Below are positions 1 to 4,203 of a DNA stretch of 5,323 nucleotides, one piece after another. The DNA is taken from positions 1-5,323 of the forward strand of contig LUZO01000099.1 in NCBI GenBank assembly GCA_001603685.1. The letters run 5' to 3'. The position numbers and the translations under genes were made by a program. Below the pieces are notes generated by a model, which was not told where the DNA came from, ran no database searches, and was given only the letters and a program-made list of their open reading frames with translations. This DNA comes from Bacteroidales bacterium Bact_23. Lineage in GTDB: Bacteria; Bacteroidota; Bacteroidia; Bacteroidales; Lentimicrobiaceae. Numbering within the stretch: the stretch's first letter is position 1; every line of letters begins with the position of its first letter.

Positions 1-20
1 CAGATGTGTATAAGAGACAG
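1..20 (+). other. Untrimmed Nextera/Tn5 mosaic-end adapter (artefact)
   Basis: Bases 2-20 read AGATGTGTATAAGAGACAG, which is exactly the 19-bp hyperactive Tn5 mosaic end used in Nextera libraries. The preceding base is C, which agrees with the read-1 adapter (the read-2 adapter has G there), although one base is weak evidence. The match lies exactly at the window edge and has no transposase or second end near it, so it is library sequence and not a natural Tn5 end. Real genomic sequence begins at about base 21. Translating through it gives a false N-terminus starting MCIRDR, a peptide typical of this contamination. Confidence 0.97.
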
Positions 21-63
21 ATATAAATTATTACAAAAGTATTTAATCCAACACCCCCACCCC

Positions 64-423
64 ATGCAAAAAATACTGATAATCATCAACGATGCGCCTT
101 ATGGAAGCGAAAAGGCGTACAACGCACTGAGAATGGCAATGACGCTTCAGAAAGAGCACGGCGAAAAAGTGGAAGTAAAGATCTTTCTGTTAGCCGATGC
201 GGTTTTCTGCGGACTGCCGGGTCAGAAGACGCCGGACGGTTACTATAATATTGAGCGGATGCTGAAATCGGTAATCAATCGCGGCGGCGAGGTAAAAAGC
301 TGCGGCGGCTGCTCCGAAGCGCGCGGAATTGCCGGCCTGCCGTTTATCGAAGGGGTTAAGCTGAGCAATATGAAGGAGTTTGCCCAGTGGACCGTGGAGT
401 GCGATAAGGTATTGACATTCTGA
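64..423 (+). CDS. ychN: YchN/DsrE-family small protein
   Basis: This encodes 119 residues, close to the 117 of E. coli YchN, which it resembles along its whole length. The start MQKILIIINDAPYGSE, the segment GLPGQK (50-55), YNIERML (61-67) and the ending AQWTVECDKVLTF all have clear YchN counterparts. The family has the DsrE/F fold, with Rossmann-like alpha/beta subunits that assemble as oligomers (YchN is a hexamer), and is cytoplasmic. Relatives such as TusD and DsrE carry persulfide sulfur, but the reaction of YchN itself is not established. Cysteines lie at 49, 80, 83 and 113. The CGGC pair at 80-83 sits where YchN has CKTC, so thiol chemistry is plausible but inferred. The ATG at 64 is chosen because homology starts there; an open frame extends upstream only into adapter sequence. 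No Shine-Dalgarno sequence is seen. The promoter lies in the 43 bases after the adapter or is missing. No other sulfur-relay gene is visible. Confidence 0.93.
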   Translation: MQKILIIINDAPYGSEKAYNALRMAMTLQKEHGEKVEVKIFLLADAVFCGLPGQKTPDGYYNIERMLKSVINRGGEVKSCGGCSEARGIAGLPFIEGVKLSNMKEFAQWTVECDKVLTF

Positions 424-462
424 AAAGAACATTCTCCGGAGCGGTCGGGTCCCGGCCTGCAT

Positions 463-497
463 AAAACAAAAAAAGGGAGGATTTCTCCCCCCTTTCA
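463..497 (-). terminator. Rho-independent terminator of the receptor gene
   Basis: Read on the minus strand, GGGAG (489-485), a five-base loop and CTCCC (479-475) form a stem. It can be lengthened by A/T pairs across a short G bulge, and is followed directly by TTTTTTTGTTTT (474-463). It starts about 20 bases after the receptor stop codon, where an intrinsic terminator is expected. On the plus strand the same stem is followed only by a weak T-rich stretch, so it may also slow transcription leaving the convergent ychN-like gene. A separate stem at 443-457 (GGTCGG, loop GTC, CCGGCC) has no T tract on either side; its role is unclear. Confidence 0.85.
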
Positions 498-516
498 GCT
501 TTAAACAGGCAAGGCG

Positions 517-2931
517 TTAGAAATTTGCCCTTACCGACAGGATAAAGTTGCGTCCCGGAGCGGAAATCCCCGAACTGTAGGGCCTGTACCTTTTGTCGGT
601 CAGGTTTTCTATGCCCGAGCTGAGGGTAAAGGTACCCGAAAGGCGGTATTCGGCCTTGAAGTTAAGGGTACTCCACGCCGGAGCCCAGGTGTTTCCGTCG
701 GCGTCCTTGGCATAAAGTTCCACCTTGGTTTTCTCGCCGAACGGCAGGTCGTCATGTTTCATTTCGCTCATGTAAGTGGAGTATAACTCCATACGGAGCT
801 TTCCGGTCTTGTATTGCAGACGGGTAACCCCGAACATTGGCGGTGCATGGCGCATGCGGCTGGTTGAGCCGTCGTCGAGTTCTTCCTCGCCGTACTGATA
901 GTTCAGGTCGGAAGAGATGCTGAAGCCTGCCGGCAGCTTGATTTCAATACCGGCCTGAATTCCATAGATATAGGCTTTGGCTGCGTTCTGGATTGCCTGT
1001 ACCCGGCTCATCTGGCCGTCGTACATAATGCTGTCCAGGCCGCCAAGGTGGTAGTCGCGTTTTACCATGGCATTTTCCAGGATGGTATAATAACCGGCGA
1101 GGTCAATTTTCACCAGTTCCCCGAATTTCCTGGCCACGCCTATATCGAAGTTATAGGCATACTCAGCCTTCAGGTCGGGATTGGGTACGGTCACTCCTCC
1201 GGCTTCCGAGTCGAAAACCTTGCCGATGTCGTCCACATTTGGCGAGCGGAAAGCGGTGGCGAAATTGGCGCTCAGCACCCACTCCTGATTCGGGCGGTAA
1301 ACGCCGCCGATGCTTCCCGTAAGGGCTCCGTTGTTGATGGAAGCTTCTTCGAACGGGAAGGGGTAGAAATCGAGGTTGGGCCTGAAATCGGCATTGATGA
1401 TGTATTGATTGTAACGCAGTCCGGCAAGAGCGGTAAAGGTATTGGAAAGCGTCATCTCATCGCTCACATATACGGCAAGCGAACTCCAGTCGGCTTTCGG
1501 ATAGCGCGAGGCGCCGGTTTTTGTCTTACCGGTTGTCATATTGGTTTCAGATCCGGCAGATACCACATCGTCGTACACATATTCGGCGCCGTAATAGAGT
1601 TTATTCCGGCTTCCCAGCGATTTGGTAAGGTCCAGATTCACCGAATAAGCCTCCACATTTTCGGTATTTACCCTGCGCTTTTTATTGTTCAGCGCGCGGT
1701 CCATACGGCTCTCCTCAAACGACTGCAGCGCCAGCCTGATGGTCATTTCATCATACAACAGCGTATTCTGCGTATTGGTAACGGTGAGGTTGTTCATCAT
1801 CCACTTCTGCGGACCGTAAAACCACTCGGCATAGCGGAGGGTACCGTTACGCATGCGGTTGTTGCGGTCGTAGCGTCCGTAGGGCGATGTTTCGGAATAG
1901 TGGAATGCATACTGGAAATCCCATCTGTCGTTGGGTCTGAATCTGATTTTCTGCATCATATTCATCTGCGAATAGGCCGAAGGGATCTGCAACAGCGGAT
2001 CTTCCTGATTTACAACCCTGTCAACGCTATCCATACGCACCACATAGATGGATTTGATGTAATCTTCGGGGCCATGGCTGCCCTGCTTCAGGTGGTCGAA
2101 ATCCCAGTAGCTGATGCTGGTAACCATTGCCCACTTCTTCCATCCCACATTCACATCGAAGTGCCCGGTTTTCTCCTTGTTGGCCGATGAGAAGCGGCTG
2201 ACCATCTTCCCCTTTACCAGCGGATCGCCGGAGTAGGAGAATTGCGGAGTCAGCGTCTGGAAGCTCATAACGCCTCCGATGGCATCGCTGCCATACATAA
2301 CCGAGCCGGGCCCGAAGACCACTTCGGTATTTTCAGTGGCAAACGGATCCAGATTGATGACATTCTGCAGGTTACCGGCTCTGAAGATGGCGCTGTTCAT
2401 GCGCACGCCGTCAACGGCATACAGCAGCCTGTTTGTGGCAAAACCCCTGATCATTGGGCTTCCTCCTCCCTGCTGGCTTTTCTGAATATAAACCTTACCG
2501 GTTACGCCAAGCAGGTCGGCGGCGGTTTGGGGTTGCAGAAATGCCACTTCCCTGGCTGAGAGGGAGGTAATCTTCGCAGGAATGGTATTCGACGACTGAT
2601 GCCTTCGGGTGGCCGAGACCACAATCTGATCGAGGTTGATGTTGGCCCTTTGCAGGCTAAGTACAAAGCCGGCGGCTTTCAGATCGGAATAGGCCAGGAT
2701 TTCGGTTTTGTATCCGAGCAAACGGATTTCAATAAGTCCGCTTCCCGAAAAGGCGCTCAGATCGGTCTGGCCGTTGCCATTGGTAATGGCAAACGCCTTT
2801 GGCGATTCGCTCGACAGGGTAACCAGCTCCAGCGGATCATGAGTCTCTGAATCGGTGATGGTTAATATCTGGGCCATGCCGGACATGGCAATAGCCGACA
2901 TTAACCCGATTAGTATGAATTTTAGTTTCAT
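517..2931 (-). CDS. TonB-dependent outer-membrane receptor, heme/iron-type plug
   Basis: This 804-residue receptor takes up a ligand across the outer membrane using energy from TonB-ExbBD. Residues 1-21 are a signal peptide (MKLK, a hydrophobic stretch, then SGMAQ). Residues 22-95 form a carboxypeptidase-regulatory-like beta domain common in Bacteroidota receptors. A TonB-box-like DQIVVSAT lies at 101-108. The plug spans about 113-226, with PMIRGFATNRLLYAVDGVRMN (159-179) and VFGPGSVMYGSDAIGGVM (205-222). The remainder is a 22-strand-type barrel ending in NLTDKRY (776-782) and the terminal Phe typical of outer-membrane proteins. FRSP (561-564) and NPDL (584-587) match the FRAP and NPNL boxes of heme/hemoglobin receptors, but no histidine lies between them. 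It lacks SusC-type plug features and has no susD neighbour, so glycan uptake is unlikely. The ligand is unassigned; iron, heme or another metal complex is an inference. The ATG at 2931 directly precedes the signal peptide. The gene lies 71 bp behind the small membrane protein gene and is probably cotranscribed with it. Confidence 0.95.
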   Translation of the reverse strand: MKLKFILIGLMSAIAMSGMAQILTITDSETHDPLELVTLSSESPKAFAITNGNGQTDLSAFSGSGLIEIRLLGYKTEILAYSDLKAAGFVLSLQRANINLDQIVVSATRRHQSSNTIPAKITSLSAREVAFLQPQTAADLLGVTGKVYIQKSQQGGGSPMIRGFATNRLLYAVDGVRMNSAIFRAGNLQNVINLDPFATENTEVVFGPGSVMYGSDAIGGVMSFQTLTPQFSYSGDPLVKGKMVSRFSSANKEKTGHFDVNVGWKKWAMVTSISYWDFDHLKQGSHGPEDYIKSIYVVRMDSVDRVVNQEDPLLQIPSAYSQMNMMQKIRFRPNDRWDFQYAFHYSETSPYGRYDRNNRMRNGTLRYAEWFYGPQKWMMNNLTVTNTQNTLLYDEMTIRLALQSFEESRMDRALNNKKRRVNTENVEAYSVNLDLTKSLGSRNKLYYGAEYVYDDVVSAGSETNMTTGKTKTGASRYPKADWSSLAVYVSDEMTLSNTFTALAGLRYNQYIINADFRPNLDFYPFPFEEASINNGALTGSIGGVYRPNQEWVLSANFATAFRSPNVDDIGKVFDSEAGGVTVPNPDLKAEYAYNFDIGVARKFGELVKIDLAGYYTILENAMVKRDYHLGGLDSIMYDGQMSRVQAIQNAAKAYIYGIQAGIEIKLPAGFSISSDLNYQYGEEELDDGSTSRMRHAPPMFGVTRLQYKTGKLRMELYSTYMSEMKHDDLPFGEKTKVELYAKDADGNTWAPAWSTLNFKAEYRLSGTFTLSSGIENLTDKRYRPYSSGISAPGRNFILSVRANF

Positions 2932-2974
2932 TCGGATTAAGAGTAAGTTGATAAATGAGCTTCATTTTCTGTTT

Positions 2975-2999
2975 TTTGCAATGCCGGCGGCAGTGCAAA
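2975..2999. promoter_or_regulatory. 25-bp imperfect palindrome between partner gene and receptor
   Basis: The arms TTTGCA and TGCCG (2975-2980 and 2982-2986) pair with CGGCA and TGCAAA (2988-2992 and 2994-2999) around a central G at 2987. Eleven of twelve positions pair; the only mismatch is A2981 against G2993. It begins three bases after the stop codon of the small membrane protein gene and lies 44 bases upstream of the receptor ATG. No T tract follows on either strand, so it is not an ordinary terminator. It could be a DNA operator, or an mRNA hairpin affecting relative expression of the two genes. Neither role is demonstrated. Confidence 0.5.
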
Positions 3000-3002
3000 T
3001 AG

Positions 3003-3542
3003 TTACAGATCATGGAATTTTGGAGGGGGCAGCAGGGGGAGGTGCATTACCAGGGGATATCCGGGCTGCACATATTCTCCTGTATGCCGGGTAGCAAAAG
3101 GATTGAAATTATCGTTTTCCCGGTATTCGGTAAAAAAGAGAGTGGAGTAGAAATTATTGAATTGTTGCTGTTTGTCGTGCCTTCTGGCATCCCTTTTCAG
3201 GGCAAAATCGAGCAGGGCAGCCAGCTTTCTGTTCAGCAGCGTCTCTTCCCTGTCGTGATAGCACCAGTAAAAGGTTGTATCCCCGCGGGTTTCGCGGTCG
3301 CATATATCGTACATTTCCCCCTCGAACTCAAACTCGCGGCTGTGTTTCCACCTGAGCCGGCTTGTCTTCTCCTCTTCGGTGAACTTCAGCAACACCAGCA
3401 TATCCCTTGGCATGCCTGCCAGCATTTTCCTTTTCACCGCTTTTCTGATCTGTTTCCGCTGCATCAGTAAAAACTGATAATGCAGCGGCACCGGAGCCAC
3501 AAAACTGAAAAGTAACAATATGCCTATAATCCTGCTTTTCAC
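3003..3542 (-). CDS. Small membrane-anchored protein paired with TonB-dependent receptor, function unknown
   Basis: From a GTG start this encodes 179 residues. Residues 4-25 are hydrophobic after MKSR, a signal anchor or signal peptide. A very basic segment follows (QRKQIRKAVKRK, 28-39), then MPRDMLVLLKF (44-54). The core is aromatic and acidic: RWKHSREFEFEGEMYDI (64-80) and YWCYHDREET (92-101), with Cys81 and Cys94. The tail (about 125-179) is Asn- and Phe-rich and ends in a proline-rich LPLLPPPKFHDL. From memory, similar W..S.EFE..G.MYDI...YWC..D.EET proteins recur as uncharacterised neighbours of Bacteroidota TonB receptors; I cannot name a characterised member. The topology suggests a mostly periplasmic domain, if the anchor is N-in. 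An upstream TTG at 3584 would give 193 residues, but it lies within the apparent -7 element and puts 14 residues before the hydrophobic segment. The gene precedes the receptor by 71 bp on the same strand. A role in ligand handling or receptor control is inference only. Confidence 0.85.
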   Translation of the reverse strand: MKSRIIGILLLFSFVAPVPLHYQFLLMQRKQIRKAVKRKMLAGMPRDMLVLLKFTEEEKTSRLRWKHSREFEFEGEMYDICDRETRGDTTFYWCYHDREETLLNRKLAALLDFALKRDARRHDKQQQFNNFYSTLFFTEYRENDNFNPFATRHTGEYVQPGYPLVMHLPLLPPPKFHDL

Positions 3543-3581
3543 CGGATTTGATAAATATTGGTTAAGATGCGCTGAGCAATC

Positions 3582-3589
3582 CAAAGGTA
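3582..3589 (-). promoter_or_regulatory. Bacteroidota-type -7 element TACCTTTG
   Basis: On the minus strand this octamer matches TAnnTTTG, the -7 consensus of the Bacteroidota primary sigma factor, at all fixed positions. It lies about 40 bases upstream of the GTG start at 3542, leaving a plausible leader of 30-odd bases. No clear TTG -33 element is present 19-21 bases further upstream, so the promoter is incomplete by consensus and may need an activator. It would drive the small membrane protein gene and the receptor. The TTG at 3584 is part of this box and would sit upstream of the transcription start. Confidence 0.45.
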
Positions 3590-3595
3590 TGAAAT

Positions 3596-3622
3596 GTCAG
3601 ACTAACTGACCCGCTGCAGCGG
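3596..3622. promoter_or_regulatory. Two adjacent dyads upstream of the receptor operon
   Basis: GTCAG, a five-base spacer ACTAA, and CTGAC form a perfect dyad at 3596-3610. It is followed without a gap by the perfect 12-bp palindrome CCGCTGCAGCGG at 3611-3622. On the minus strand they lie just upstream of the TACCTTTG element, covering the -7 to -33 spacer and the area before it, where a repressor or activator could act. Neither dyad matches a regulator consensus I can name with confidence. The second may instead be an outlying relative of the hairpins in the array at 3785-3960. Confidence 0.4.
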
Positions 3623-3784
3623 ACTGAATTTTGAATGACTTCCAGCGCTTTTCGTGAGCCGGGGCGATTTTCGTACAAGTATGTCCGGCATCGGCCACCT
3701 TCTCGCCGGCAAGGGCAAAACGGAGCATTCCCCGGTAAAACAACGCAGGGCTGCAGTTTGTTGCCGGTTGGGAGGGATTTCTGC
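3623..3784. other. Non-coding intergenic segment, nothing recognised
   Basis: This 162-bp stretch of the divergent intergenic region contains no gene, tRNA or riboswitch that I recognise. Open frames crossing it on the minus strand run on into the hairpin array, have biased Arg/Ser/Ala/Pro-rich composition, and resemble no family. It is GC-rich with scattered CCGG-containing short inverted repeats. It may be a decayed gene, an upstream regulatory region, or part of a longer dispersed repeat. Confidence 0.5.
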
Positions 3785-3971
3785 CCGCCAGAGGCGGATG
3801 AAGATTTGAAGCGCCTGACGCTGCATTTGAAGATTTGCAGCGCCTGGCGGCGCATTTGCAGCACCTGACGGTGCTCCGCCGCGGCGGATGAAGCATCTGA
3901 TGCTGCATTTGACCCGCCTTTCGGCGGATTTGACATTGGAAATTAGTCCGCCGCGGCGGATTGGAAATTAG
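3785..3971. repeat. Array of eight short hairpins with ATTTGA-like spacers
   Basis: Eight short inverted repeats follow one another. Class A shares the stem CCGCC/GGCGG with different loops: 3785-3797 (loop AGA), 3876-3887 (GC), 3914-3927 (TTTC) and 3947-3960 (GC, extended to TCCGCCGCGGCGGA). Class B is built on AGC..CTGA..GCT: 3810-3822 (AGCG/CGCT), 3840-3853 (GCGCC/GGCGC), 3860-3875 (AGCACC/GGTGCT) and 3892-3904 (AGCAT/ATGCT). Spacers are variants of (GC)ATTTGA, AGATTTGA or ATGA. At the right end, the 12-mer ATTGGAAATTAG occurs at 3935-3946 and 3960-3971, flanking the last palindrome. The array lies between divergent genes, far from either start. It resembles bacterial intergenic palindrome clusters; the function is unknown. 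Confidence 0.85.
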
Positions 3972-3979
3972 AACTTTTC

Positions 3980-4070
3980 CTACCTCCTACTTCCTACTTC
4001 TTACCTCTTACCTCTTACCTCCTACTTCCAACTTCTTACTTCCTACTTCTTACTTCTTACCTCCAACCTT
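3980..4070. repeat. Heptanucleotide tandem repeat, 13 units of YTACYTC
   Basis: Thirteen consecutive 7-bp units fill exactly 91 bp with no insertion or deletion. The consensus is Y-T-A-C-Y-T-C (plus strand), or GARGTAR on the other strand. Variation is almost confined to C/T choice at unit positions 1 and 5. The exceptions are A at position 2 in two units (4029-4035, 4064-4070) and T at position 7 of the last. The plus strand has no G in the whole tract. The tract ends 133 bp upstream of atpB and contains no promoter motif I can recognise. Low-complexity heptamers like this occur between genes in some Bacteroidota, from memory; their role is not known. Confidence 0.93.
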
Positions 4071-4203
4071 CCCCTAAACGGGAAGCCGTGACAGCAACAA
4101 TATTTTCACAGGATAGTTAATCGTTGCTTATTTTTTGCTATTATTGCAGGCTCAAAGTCATGGTATTATCTGCCATAGTGGTAAAAGATTTTAAAACTTC
4201 AGA
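4071..4203 (+). promoter_or_regulatory. Leader and presumed promoter region of atpB
   Basis: This 133-bp stretch after the heptamer array is AT-rich towards the gene and should contain the promoter for atpB, since no plus-strand gene precedes it in the 3.7 kb upstream. The best -7-like match is TATTTTTTG at 4129-4137, one base too long for TAnnTTTG and with no TTG at the usual -33 distance, so the promoter is not identified with confidence. No Shine-Dalgarno sequence lies before the ATG; the bases just upstream (AAAACTTCAGA) are A-rich, as is common in Bacteroidota. Confidence 0.35.

Noticed and set aside
1..20. Natural Tn5/IS50 end
   Set aside because: The sequence is the engineered mosaic end placed exactly at the contig edge, with no IS50 or transposase sequence nearby.
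64..423. Assignment as TusD/DsrE sulfur-transfer subunit
   Set aside because: The closest visible match over the full length is YchN, and no tusBC, tusE or dsr genes lie nearby.
443..457. Intrinsic terminator of the ychN-like gene
   Set aside because: The stem GGTCGG/CCGGCC is good but is not followed by a T tract on the plus strand, so it cannot be called as an intrinsic terminator.
1048..2190. Long plus-strand frame of 380 codons
   Set aside because: It is antisense to the well-supported TonB-dependent receptor barrel and looks like no known protein.
517..2931. SusC-type glycan receptor
   Set aside because: No SusD-like gene is adjacent, the length of 804 residues is short for SusC, and the plug has the IRG..R.L..VDGVR pattern of iron/heme-type receptors.
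3597..3936. Minus-strand open frames of 74-124 residues across the hairpin array
   Set aside because: Their sequence is low-complexity and Arg/Ser/Cys/Ala-rich because it translates the repeats, there are overlapping frames in the same place, and no family is recognisable.
3785..4070. CRISPR array
   Set aside because: There are no 24-40 bp identical repeats with unique spacers of constant size; units are 7-bp tandem copies and variable short hairpins, and no cas gene is present.
3980..4070. Phase-variation switch for atpB by repeat slippage
   Set aside because: The tract is 133 bp from the start codon, outside the coding frame and not placed between visible promoter elements; there is no direct support.
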